NCBI GenBank assembly: GCA_964484095.1
Contig: CAZAEB010000013.1
Coordinates: 1-13,834, forward strand
Source: CAZAEB01 sp964484095
Lineage (GTDB): Bacteria; Patescibacteriota; Microgenomatia; UBA12405; BS750m-G30
Length of the DNA stretch: 13,834 bases
Reading direction: 5' to 3'
This document shows positions 1 to 6,669 of this stretch, piece by piece; positions within the stretch are counted from its first letter, which is position 1, and each line of letters starts with the position of its first letter. The notes below the pieces were generated by a model, which searched no databases, was not told the origin of the DNA, and saw only the letters and a program-made list of their open reading frames with translations. A program made the translations under genes and the position numbers.

Positions 1-2
1 TT

Positions 3-1145
3 ACTGCAAAAGGATCAAAAAATACTCTACTTCAGCTTGCCAGCATGGTATTTCTATTTTTAGCTTGCTTTTCAACTGCCAGGCTGGGTTACCGAAGCCA
101 GCTTTTTACTATTTTGGGAATTTCTTTTATATATTGGAAGCTAACCCAAAAAACTTTTTCTCCCTTAAACATCGTTATCCTGCCAATACTGTTTGCCTTT
201 TGGGCCAATCTACATGGAGGCTTTGTTTTAGGTCTTACTCTTTTGCTCATTTTCAGTATCGACTGTCTGCTAACCTGCAAGAAAAAAGAGGCCCTAATTG
301 CCGCGTTAACCTTGATGATAAGCTTTCTTGCTGGTCTTATTAATCCATTTGGAATTGCTCTTTACCGGGAAACCTACCGCCACTCCTGGTACCCGCTTAA
401 TAAGCTAATCGCCGAATGGGTTCCTCCTAACAATGCGGGAATGTTGTTAATATTTATTACCATTTCCATCATTGCTACAACACTTATTTATCAGACAATT
501 AATGGAAAGTTAATAAAAATAGAAAAAGTAATTTTTTTAATTTTCAGCTGGATATTATTTACCATTCTTTCGTTTACCGCCAGAAGGCATTTGCCCCTTT
601 TTGCAATATCTTCAATCTATCTTTTTAATAGAATTTCTGATCTAAAAATAAGTAAAACTTTTGAACTGCATTTAAAAAGAATTATTACTGTCGGCCTTCT
701 GGGAATAATTGCTTACCGCATTTTTAACCTTCCAAACTTTGAAGGAGGCTGGAAATCACTTTGCTATAACCAAAACCCCTCTTTTCTCTGCCAAGCAGAA
801 AATTTTTTAATAACTAACCCTGAAGTTTGTCAAAAAGTGTTTAATACTTATGAATGGGGAGGCCATATTAGCTGGCGATTACCTAACAGAAAAACTTTTA
901 TTGATGGACGCATGCCCACCTGGCCAACTCCCGAAGGGAAAAGCCCCTATACAATTTGGCTGGAAATCATTCAAGCAAGAGAGGGTTTTGAAAAAGAGCT
1001 TGACAGGTACGGCGCTGACTGTTTATTTATCAGTAAAGGAACATTTTTGGACCTTGAACTTAGAAAAAACAAGCTATATCCTTGGAAAATAATCCATGAG
1101 TCGGGTACAGTAATAATTTATCAAAAAACAAATGATAAAAACTGA
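3..1145 (+). CDS. Polytopic membrane protein, GT-C glycosyltransferase-like (5'-partial)
   Basis: The frame is open from the first bases of the window, so the true start lies upstream; the first internal ATG is at 45. What is visible is about seven or eight hydrophobic segments followed by a soluble C-terminal stretch of roughly 120 residues. Recognisable motifs are a W-x-N-L-H-G-G-F segment in the membrane part, an N-P-F-G loop, and near the C-terminus a Y-E-W-G-G-H-I-S-W block followed by K-T-F-I-D-G-R. This arrangement is typical of uncharacterised bacterial integral membrane proteins related to GT-C (dolichyl-phosphate-mannose type) glycosyltransferases, which move sugars from polyprenyl carriers. 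The N-terminal catalytic loop, where the acidic residues would lie, is outside the window, so activity cannot be judged. The last 14 nt overlap the acylphosphatase ORF. The membrane topology is certain; the glycosyltransferase relation is moderately likely. Confidence 0.7.
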   Translation, partial: TAKGSKNTLLQLASMVFLFLACFSTARLGYRSQLFTILGISFIYWKLTQKTFSPLNIVILPILFAFWANLHGGFVLGLTLLLIFSIDCLLTCKKKEALIAALTLMISFLAGLINPFGIALYRETYRHSWYPLNKLIAEWVPPNNAGMLLIFITISIIATTLIYQTINGKLIKIEKVIFLIFSWILFTILSFTARRHLPLFAISSIYLFNRISDLKISKTFELHLKRIITVGLLGIIAYRIFNLPNFEGGWKSLCYNQNPSFLCQAENFLITNPEVCQKVFNTYEWGGHISWRLPNRKTFIDGRMPTWPTPEGKSPYTIWLEIIQAREGFEKELDRYGADCLFISKGTFLDLELRKNKLYPWKIIHESGTVIIYQKTNDKN

Positions 1146-1434
1146 ATTAGTTAAAATTCATCTACTATTTACTGGCCATGTTCAAAATGTTGGTTTTCGT
1201 CATTTTGTAAAAAGCTCTGCTAAAAAGCTAAACATTTCTGGCTGGGTGAGAAATCTCTCCAGCGGTCAAGTTGAAATTGTCGCTGTTGGCAAAAACCAAC
1301 AAATAAGTCAATTCGTTAACAAGATTCAAACAGGAACTATCTTATCAGAAATCGAAAAGACTTCCATTCTTTCAAAAGAAGTGATATCTATTGATCCTTT
1401 TGACTCAAAATTTGAAAAAAGAGAAACTATTTAG
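1132..1434 (+). CDS. acyP: Acylphosphatase
   Basis: A 100-aa protein of normal size for acylphosphatase, which hydrolyses carboxyl-phosphate bonds such as those of acetyl phosphate or 1,3-bisphosphoglycerate. The diagnostic motif G-H-V-Q-N-V-G-F-R spans residues 15-23, giving the phosphate-binding loop and catalytic Arg23. The second motif G-W-V-R-N covers residues 37-41 with catalytic Asn41, and is followed by the usual G-x-V-E strand. The start ATG lies inside the end of the preceding membrane-protein gene (14-nt overlap), and no Shine-Dalgarno site is seen, so translation is probably coupled to the upstream gene. The Asn after Q in the first motif replaces the commoner Gly, a conservative family variation. 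The C-terminal 20 residues are less typical but short. Identification is firm; the physiological substrate is unknown, as for most members. Confidence 0.93.
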   Translation: MIKTELVKIHLLFTGHVQNVGFRHFVKSSAKKLNISGWVRNLSSGQVEIVAVGKNQQISQFVNKIQTGTILSEIEKTSILSKEVISIDPFDSKFEKRETI

Positions 1435-1442
1435 TAAAAACC

Positions 1443-1451
1443 TGCTATAAT
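1443..1451 (+). promoter_or_regulatory. Extended -10 promoter of nfeD, predicted leaderless
   Basis: The stretch reads TGC-TATAAT: a perfect -10 hexamer at 1446-1451 with an upstream TGn extension. No good -35 box lies 16-18 nt upstream. Only 5 nt separate the hexamer from the ATG at 1457, so transcription would start at or next to the start codon. Confidence 0.7.
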
Positions 1452-1456
1452 TAAGT

Positions 1457-1894
1457 ATGGAAATAATGCCTGAATACTTTTTATATTTAGGACTTGGGCT
1501 TATAGGTATTGAACTTTTTGTTGGTGTGGATACCGGCTTTGATTTAGTGCTTCTTGGAATCTCTACAATTTTAGGAGGTTTGGGATTTTGGCTTACCGGC
1601 AGCCTCTGGGTAGGAGTAGGAATAACGACAATCGTCACTTTTTCATACATTTTCTTTGGAAGAAAATTTCTAAAAGCCAAACTTTTCCATTCTCATCATA
1701 AAACCAACATTGATCGGCTAATTGATAATCAAGGATTAGTTATAAAAAAAATCACTCCTCATTATCCGGGTCAAGTAAAAATAGACGGTGAAATCTGGAG
1801 AGCAGAGTCAAAAAAAACCATTAAAGAAAAAGAAACCGTTATCGTCACAGACGTTAACGGAGTAACATTAAAAGTTGAAAAAAGGAGCCAATAA
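1457..1894 (+). CDS. NfeD-like membrane protein (short form)
   Basis: A 145-aa protein with a short N-terminal tail, two or three transmembrane segments within residues 6-70, and a soluble C-terminal OB-fold domain at about 83-143. The C-terminal part shows the family pattern: G-x-V-x-I-D-G-E-I-W-R-A-E-S, then V-I-V-T-D-V-N-G-V-T-L-x-V. It lacks the N-terminal ClpP-like serine protease domain of long NfeD proteins, so it is the short membrane/OB type. NfeD proteins partner with SPFH/stomatin proteins, and the next gene is exactly that, with TAATG stop/start overlap by one base. A basic stretch with S-H-H-K sits between membrane and OB domains. An in-frame ATG at 1466 is an alternative start; 1457 is preferred as the first ATG after the -10 box. 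No Shine-Dalgarno is present, in keeping with a leaderless transcript. Confidence 0.9.
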   Translation: MEIMPEYFLYLGLGLIGIELFVGVDTGFDLVLLGISTILGGLGFWLTGSLWVGVGITTIVTFSYIFFGRKFLKAKLFHSHHKTNIDRLIDNQGLVIKKITPHYPGQVKIDGEIWRAESKKTIKEKETVIVTDVNGVTLKVEKRSQ

Positions 1895-2727
1895 TGACTT
1901 TTTGGATTATTCTCGGACTGATTGCTGTCGTAACTTTGTTTAGAGGATTACAAATAATTTCCCCCTACCAAAAAGGACTAGTTGTAAGGCTGGGAAAATA
2001 CCACTCCATTCTCTCTCCAGGAATGAACTTTGTTGTTCCTTTCATTGATTCGGTAATCCGTGTTGACATGCGCGAACAAGTTGTTAATGTTGAGCCGCAA
2101 AAAGTTATTACCAAAGACAACGTTGGTGTCCTGGTAGACGCGGTAATTTACACCAAAATTGTTGATCCGGCTAAAGCAGAGTTTGAAATTGAAAATTTCG
2201 AAACTGCCGCCACCACCCTAGCCCAAACCACCTTAAGGAACTTAATAGGTGATAAAACTCTTGACCAAACGTTGGTCGCCAGAGATACTTTAAACGAGAT
2301 GCTTAGAAACGTTTTGGACGAGGCTACTAACAGCTGGGGAGTAAAAGTTACCAGAGTTGAACTGCAAAGAATTGATCCTCCTGCTGATATCACTGAAGCA
2401 ATGAGTAAACAAATGAAAGCAGAAAGAGAAAAAAGAGCTACCATTTTAACAGCTGAAGGACAGAGACAGTCAAGTATCTTAACAGCTGAGGGGAACAAAA
2501 TAGCAGCTATTTTAAATGCAGAAGGAAAAGCAGAAGCTTTGAAAAAAGTATCCGAAACGGCTCAAAAGTATTTTAAAAAAAGACCAGAAATCCTAAAAAG
2601 GTTGGAGGTTTTACAAAATACTCTTTCTCAAAATACTAAGTTTGTCATCCCTAGTGGAAGTGAAACGATAAATCTTTTGAACCTGGATGACAGTGGTAAA
2701 AAAACAACTGTTCTGCCAAGAAAGTAA
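1894..2727 (+). CDS. SPFH/Band 7 domain protein (stomatin/paraslipin family)
   Basis: A 277-aa membrane-anchored SPFH protein. Residues 3-22 form one hydrophobic anchor. The Band 7 domain follows, with V-V-R-L-G-K-Y near 30-36, S-P-G-M-N-F-V-V-P-F at 41-50, and the conserved R-V-E-L-Q-R-I-D-P-P at 154-163. After it comes an alanine/glutamate-rich helix containing three repeats with an 11-residue period (I-L-T/N-A-E-G at 184, 195 and 206), the coiled-coil oligomerisation helix of the stomatin/HflK-HflC/paraslipin group. These proteins build large membrane rings that scaffold membrane microdomains or modulate proteases. The gene overlaps nfeD by one base and has a clear Shine-Dalgarno (AAAGGAG) inside the nfeD end, one of the few in the window. 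It forms the classic NfeD/stomatin pair. No terminator is visible; the stop is 2 nt from the stop of the convergent rpe-like gene. Confidence 0.94.
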   Translation: MTFWIILGLIAVVTLFRGLQIISPYQKGLVVRLGKYHSILSPGMNFVVPFIDSVIRVDMREQVVNVEPQKVITKDNVGVLVDAVIYTKIVDPAKAEFEIENFETAATTLAQTTLRNLIGDKTLDQTLVARDTLNEMLRNVLDEATNSWGVKVTRVELQRIDPPADITEAMSKQMKAEREKRATILTAEGQRQSSILTAEGNKIAAILNAEGKAEALKKVSETAQKYFKKRPEILKRLEVLQNTLSQNTKFVIPSGSETINLLNLDDSGKKTTVLPRK

Positions 2728-2729
2728 GA

Positions 2730-3377
2730 CTACCTCGACAGTAATTGAAGTTGAGATAATGCCTCTCCCCAATCGGGAGAGCCCCAGATGGTATGACCAG
2801 AATGAATAATATCAACTCCCTTTTCCTTGAGCACTTTTATATTTTCAAGACCAACCCCACCATCGATTACAATTTTAAAACTGGCACCAAGATTCTCCCT
2901 AAGCCTTGTTAATTGATCAATCTTGACCAGTGATTCTTCCCTAAACTCTTGTCCTGACTGGCCTGCCTCAACAGACATTAAAAGAACAACCGAACTGCGA
3001 AAAACCGCCTCATAATTAAGCTCCTCAACAGAAGAATAAAGATCTATTGCCAAACCTGACTCCATTCCCTCGCTCTCCACTCTGTCGATAAAATCAAGCT
3101 GATCGCCCATACTTTCAATTTGGCCAATCACTCTTTGACCCATATGAGAATTACAAGCTTGAATCCAAGAAAAAGGATTGTTAACCATTAGATGAAATTC
3201 CCAAATGACATTTTTTCCTTGATATCCGTCAAGCCAATCAAGAGGAAAAGTTTTATTGTCAACAAACTTACCATCAATAATATCAATCGAGACCCGATCA
3301 GTTTTACCAGATAAAAACTCAAGTTTTTTTTCTAGGTCTTTTTTGTCATCAGTTAAAATCGTCGGAATTATCTCCAT
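2730..3377 (-). CDS. Ribulose-phosphate 3-epimerase-like protein, divergent
   Basis: A 215-aa TIM-barrel protein of normal length for the ribulose-phosphate 3-epimerase family, which interconverts ribulose 5-phosphate and xylulose 5-phosphate. Family landmarks are P-T-I-L near the N-terminus, I-D-I-I-D-G-K-F-V-D-N at 31-41, F-H-L-M-V at 61-65, a G-Q-x-G-Q loop at 139-143 and V-I-D-G-G-V at 170-175. Of the four canonical metal ligands (His, Asp, His, Asp), three are seen at Asp32, His62 and Asp172, but the first His is replaced by Ser30 (S-I-D instead of H-x-D). The usual G-F-G-G-Q phosphate loop is also altered. It may therefore be an epimerase with changed metal binding, a related sugar-phosphate epimerase, or inactive. 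It is the last gene of the carbon-metabolism operon, 11 nt after gap, with no obvious Shine-Dalgarno. Fold assignment is firm; activity is uncertain. Confidence 0.8.
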   Translation of the reverse strand: MEIIPTILTDDKKDLEKKLEFLSGKTDRVSIDIIDGKFVDNKTFPLDWLDGYQGKNVIWEFHLMVNNPFSWIQACNSHMGQRVIGQIESMGDQLDFIDRVESEGMESGLAIDLYSSVEELNYEAVFRSSVVLLMSVEAGQSGQEFREESLVKIDQLTRLRENLGASFKIVIDGGVGLENIKVLKEKGVDIIHSGHTIWGSPDWGEALSQLQLLSR

Positions 3378-3388
3378 TTTAAGGTTAT

Positions 3389-4423
3389 CTATTTATGGCG
3401 AGCAATCTTTGCCGCCATCTCTACCAGTCGGCAACAATAACCATACTCATTATCATACCAGGCGCCCAAATGAACCATTTCATCTGATATCACCTGGGTT
3501 AAAGGAAGGTCAACAATCGCCGAAGCGCTATTACCAATAATATCTGAAGAAACTAAGGGTTCATATGAAGGTATAACTATCCCTACCATTTTGTCACTGG
3601 CAGCCTCAATGATAACTGAATTAACCTCATCAATAGTTGTTCCTCTTTTTAATCGAAAAACAAATTCTGAATACGAACCACAAACTACCGGAACCCTAAT
3701 TGCTGAAGCAGCAAACCTGCCCTCAACTTCAGGATAGGCAGCTGCAACAGCTTTGGCGGCTCCTGTTCCGGTAGGAACAATGTTTTGCCCCGCAGCTCTG
3801 GCCCGACGCAAATCCCTGTGCGACCCGTCAACAATATTTTGTGTCGAGGTATAAGCATGAATGGTTGTTGCTACACACTCTTCAAAACCAAATTTTTGGT
3901 CGATGAGCTTAACGATGGGAGCCATACAGTTAGTAGTGCAAGAACCATTACTGATAAGATTTTCCCCTTTATACAAATCTAAATTTACCCCGGCAATATA
4001 AGTAGGAATCGTTTCATCTTTTCGAGGTGCAGAAATAATTACTTTTTTCGCTCCACCTTTAAAATGACCCTCGGCAGACCGATCACAAAACATGCCGGTA
4101 CATTCAAGAACAATCTCAGCCTCATAATCACGCCAGCGAATTTTTTCGGGGATTTTCTGGGCTAAAAGAGGAATAGAAAAACTACCAACCTTAATCCTGC
4201 CAATTTCTTTTCCTTTTTTAGCTCCCAAAACATCAATTATTGCCGGAAAACGACCGTAAACAGAATCGTATTTTAAAAGATGGGCCCAACCATCAGTGTC
4301 CATTGACCCAGAAGTATTAACCGCCACCAAATCAACATCATCACGATACCTCTCCCACCAAACACGCAAAGCAACTCTGCCAATCCGGCCAAAACCATTA
4401 ATGGCGATTTTAGGTTTATTCAT
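3389..4423 (-). CDS. gap: Glyceraldehyde-3-phosphate dehydrogenase, type I
   Basis: A phosphorylating GAPDH, oxidising glyceraldehyde 3-phosphate to 1,3-bisphosphoglycerate. From the ATG at 4423 it is 344 aa, near the family norm, and begins with the standard I-N-G-F-G-R-I-G-R dinucleotide-binding loop. The catalytic centre S-N-G-S-C-T-T-N-C gives Cys162; H-A-Y-T-S-T-Q gives His189. R-R-A-R-A-A and the T-G-T-G-A-A-K-A-V phosphate loop follow, and Y-D-N-E-Y-G-Y is near the end. The frame stays open to a TTG at 4462, but the extra 13 residues are not family-like, so the ATG is preferred. The loop after beta-strand 2 reads V-N-T-S-G-S, lacking the Asp that usually contacts the adenosine ribose of NAD, so NADP use or relaxed cofactor choice is possible. 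The gene is fourth in the operon, directly after pgk, the next pathway step. Confidence 0.95.
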   Translation of the reverse strand: MNKPKIAINGFGRIGRVALRVWWERYRDDVDLVAVNTSGSMDTDGWAHLLKYDSVYGRFPAIIDVLGAKKGKEIGRIKVGSFSIPLLAQKIPEKIRWRDYEAEIVLECTGMFCDRSAEGHFKGGAKKVIISAPRKDETIPTYIAGVNLDLYKGENLISNGSCTTNCMAPIVKLIDQKFGFEECVATTIHAYTSTQNIVDGSHRDLRRARAAGQNIVPTGTGAAKAVAAAYPEVEGRFAASAIRVPVVCGSYSEFVFRLKRGTTIDEVNSVIIEAASDKMVGIVIPSYEPLVSSDIIGNSASAIVDLPLTQVISDEMVHLGAWYDNEYGYCCRLVEMAAKIARHK

Positions 4424-4467
4424 ATCTAATTTCAGGTTACCGCCTTCAAAACTAGTTGTCAATTAAA

Positions 4468-5445
4468 TCAAGCTTTCTTAATCATGCCAACCAAAGTTCC
4501 TTTTCTTAAAAACTCCAACATCGCTCCCCCGCCAACACTTACATAATCAAACTTGTCCCAAAGATTATCCCAAGAAAGCACCCGATGAGTGTCTCCCCCT
4601 CCAGCGATTTTGAAAGCCGCGCTTTCTGAGATTATTCTGCCAATTTCTTCTGTTCCTTTCCTGTTTTCTTTTTCCTCATAAACCCCCATTGGGCCTGCCC
4701 AAACAACAGTTTTTGCAGCTTTAATAACTTTTGTAAAATTATCTATTGTTTTTTTGCTAATATCTCTGCCAGATTTGTTTAATTCTCCTACTAAAACCCT
4801 AGATGAATTAACCTTAAACTTAGAGTCTTTAATTCTTGTAGGAATCATTCCGCCAATTAGGGTTTTATCTGCCCAGGTGGACAAAAAATCAATATAGTCA
4901 ACCTTACCTTTTTTACTGCCTCCTAAAACAAAAACTAAAGGACGGGCCGCTTTTTTTCTAAGCCAAGTCAATGTTTTTACCTCTCCCTCAAACCTTAATC
5001 CCAAAAAGGATGGCAGAAGTGCGGAAACTCCGGTTATTGAAGCATGACTTCGGTGAGAAGCTCCAAAAGCCTCGTTGACATAAACATCAGCCAGGCTGGC
5101 AAGTTTTTGACAAAATTGCTGATTGTTTTCTTTCTCTCCAAAAGAGAATCTTAAATTTTCCAACAAAGAAAAATTGGATAATTTTTCTTTGGAGAACCAA
5201 TCGACAACCGGAGCCAAACTTAGTTTAGAAACATGTTTTCCTCCCGGTCTTCCCATATGACCAATTGCAATTATTTTCTTAACTCCTTTTTTTTGAAGAT
5301 AATGAATGGTGGCAAGACAAGATTTTAGTCGATAATCCTCATCAACCAAAAGCTTACCGTTTTCTTTTCTCAAATCAACATCGGTATCAATTCTTAAAAG
5401 AACCGCTTTTCCTTTAAAATCAAAACTGCTTTCAGATAAATACAT
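4468..5445 (-). CDS. pgk: Phosphoglycerate kinase, compact form
   Basis: Transfers phosphate from 1,3-bisphosphoglycerate to ADP in lower glycolysis. At 325 aa it is well below the usual 390-415, yet the motif order is intact: R-I-D-T-D-V-D-L at 18-25, G-H-M-G-R-P at 62-67, E-N-L-R-F at 96-100, V-N-E-A-F-G-A-S-H-R-S-H-A-S at 123-136, L-G-G-S-K-K-G-K at 174-181, G-G-M at 198-200, W-A-G-P-M-G-V at 249-255 and A-G-G-G-D-T at 281-286. The missing length falls mainly in inter-motif helices and around the segment after G-G-M, so this is compaction and not a truncation. The substrate motif R-x-D-x-N-V-P carries Asp22 and Asp24 in place of Asn and Pro, a notable change. It ends in TGA, supporting the standard bacterial code. 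It lies 5 nt after rpiB and directly before gap; no Shine-Dalgarno is seen. Confidence 0.92.
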   Translation of the reverse strand: MYLSESSFDFKGKAVLLRIDTDVDLRKENGKLLVDEDYRLKSCLATIHYLQKKGVKKIIAIGHMGRPGGKHVSKLSLAPVVDWFSKEKLSNFSLLENLRFSFGEKENNQQFCQKLASLADVYVNEAFGASHRSHASITGVSALLPSFLGLRFEGEVKTLTWLRKKAARPLVFVLGGSKKGKVDYIDFLSTWADKTLIGGMIPTRIKDSKFKVNSSRVLVGELNKSGRDISKKTIDNFTKVIKAAKTVVWAGPMGVYEEKENRKGTEEIGRIISESAAFKIAGGGDTHRVLSWDNLWDKFDYVSVGGGAMLEFLRKGTLVGMIKKA

Positions 5446-5450
5446 AAAAA

Positions 5451-5909
5451 TTATTGTTTTTTAATCTTTTGTTCAATGGCAATTATTTTATCAATTCTTC
5501 TCTGATATTTTTCCTCTTTTAAAAACTCTGTTTTTAAAAACATCCCAACAATTTTTTGGGCCTTTTTATCAGATAGAAAATCTGCTGGCAAAGAAAGCAG
5601 ATTGACATCATCTTCCTCTCTGGCCGATTTAACCTGCTGGGAGGAAAAACCCAAAACAGCTCTAATTAAAGGAAATTTGTTGGCAACGACACTAACTCCC
5701 ACCCCAGAACCACAAACTAATATTCCCACCGATTCTTTTTCATGAAGTGAAACTTTTTGAGCCACCAAAACAGCAATATCCGGATAGTCATCCTCCTCTT
5801 CAAAACTACTGCTTCCTAGATCTTTAAAAGGAAATCCCCACTGTTGAACCCAAAGCTCAATTTTTTCTTTTAATATAAATCCCCGATGGTCAGCGCCAAG
5901 ATATATCAT
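5451..5909 (-). CDS. rpiB: Ribose-5-phosphate isomerase B
   Basis: Interconverts ribose 5-phosphate and ribulose 5-phosphate in the non-oxidative pentose phosphate pathway. The 152-aa length fits RpiB/LacAB enzymes. Visible landmarks are G-A-D-H-R-G at 5-10 (substrate-binding Asp7-His8), D-Y-P-D at 41-44, and the active-site loop I-L-V-C-G-S-G-V-G at 63-71 with catalytic Cys66. In place of the R-x-H-N-D motif of E. coli RpiB this protein has A-R-E-E-D-D-V-N at about 96-103; many RpiB relatives vary here, so ring-opening may rely on another residue. The C-terminal tail is lysine-rich and slightly extended. The ATG follows the tpiA stop by a single base and there is no Shine-Dalgarno, suggesting translational coupling. 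With the rpe-like gene it ties pentose interconversion to the triose-phosphate genes of the same operon. Confidence 0.93.
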   Translation of the reverse strand: MIYLGADHRGFILKEKIELWVQQWGFPFKDLGSSSFEEEDDYPDIAVLVAQKVSLHEKESVGILVCGSGVGVSVVANKFPLIRAVLGFSSQQVKSAREEDDVNLLSLPADFLSDKKAQKIVGMFLKTEFLKEEKYQRRIDKIIAIEQKIKKQ

Positions 5910-5910
5910 T

Positions 5911-6633
5911 TTATTTACTGAAAGCTTCGGCTAACTCGGCAAGTTCTTTTTTAGGATCACTAGCCTTAACAACATCAGAACTAACTAAAACTCCTTTTGC
6001 TCCCAATTCTAATGACTTTTTAACATCAGTCTTTGTTTTAACTCCTGCGCCAACAATAACCCCGGTACCAGAAAGAAGTTTAACAATCTTTTTTATTGCC
6101 TCCGGTTTTGTACTGCTAACAGATAACTTACCACCAATAAGCTCTGGAGGCTCGTAAGCAAAAAGGTCAGGACGAGGCTTTAATTTTTTGGCCCATTTTT
6201 CCGCCTGGCCCTTAGTACGAATACATACTATTATTTTAAATTTGTTAATTTTCTCTTCTAGATCTTTAAACTCACTGTATTCCCCAACAAGCTTTTTTAC
6301 CCAAATATCTTTTTTAAGCCTAACCAAAATTTGACTTACCGTCCCAGGGGAAAGTTTTTTTTCAGAGTGGTTGAGCAACATTCCATCTGCTCCCAAAACT
6401 ATTGCCTGCAAAAAAGATACTGCTCCCGTATGTGCTCCCTCAAAAAAAATGTCTCCGCCTTGTAAATAAACGTCTCCGCCAACTTTGTTTTTTACCCGGT
6501 ATAAATCAAGAGACGAAACAACAGGAATAATATTCACCCCAGATTTTTCAGCAACTTCTCTACAGATTTTGGCCAATTTAACCGCCCCCTCGCCAAAAGT
6601 CTGTCTATATATTTTAAAATTTACAAATATCAT
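5911..6633 (-). CDS. tpiA: Triosephosphate isomerase, archaeal type
   Basis: Interconverts dihydroxyacetone phosphate and glyceraldehyde 3-phosphate. The protein is 240 aa, slightly shorter than the roughly 250-aa bacterial/eukaryal enzyme and of the archaeal type. Catalytic residues can be placed: Lys7 in N-F-K-I-Y, His89 in L-L-N-H-S-E, and Glu161 in Y-E-P-P-E-L-I-G-G, the archaeal variant of the active-site loop. G-A-H-T-G at 66-70 and V-G-A-G-V near the C-terminus (phosphate binding) also match the archaeal family. It is the first gene of the tpiA-rpiB-pgk-gap-rpe operon and is preceded by an extended -10 box whose position predicts that the mRNA starts at the ATG itself. Archaeal-type TIM in an otherwise bacterial gene set has been seen in CPR genomes, so this supports the lineage guess and not a recent transfer. 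Confidence 0.93.
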   Translation of the reverse strand: MIFVNFKIYRQTFGEGAVKLAKICREVAEKSGVNIIPVVSSLDLYRVKNKVGGDVYLQGGDIFFEGAHTGAVSFLQAIVLGADGMLLNHSEKKLSPGTVSQILVRLKKDIWVKKLVGEYSEFKDLEEKINKFKIIVCIRTKGQAEKWAKKLKPRPDLFAYEPPELIGGKLSVSSTKPEAIKKIVKLLSGTGVIVGAGVKTKTDVKKSLELGAKGVLVSSDVVKASDPKKELAELAEAFSK

Positions 6634-6639
6634 AGCTAA

Positions 6640-6648
6640 ATTCTAACA
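6640..6648 (-). promoter_or_regulatory. Extended -10 promoter of the tpiA operon, predicted leaderless
   Basis: On the minus strand this reads TGT-TAGAAT, a five-of-six match to the -10 consensus with a TGn extension. The hexamer (6640-6645) ends 6 nt before the tpiA ATG, so the transcript would start at the start codon. No convincing -35 box is present. Confidence 0.6.
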
Positions 6649-6669
6649 CAGTATTAACTTACTAATTTA

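Noticed and set aside
3256..3540. Plus-strand ORFs opposite gap, rpe, trpS and the ABC gene
   Set aside because: They are antisense to well-supported enzyme genes, have no recognisable motifs or ribosome sites and are shadows of the real frames.
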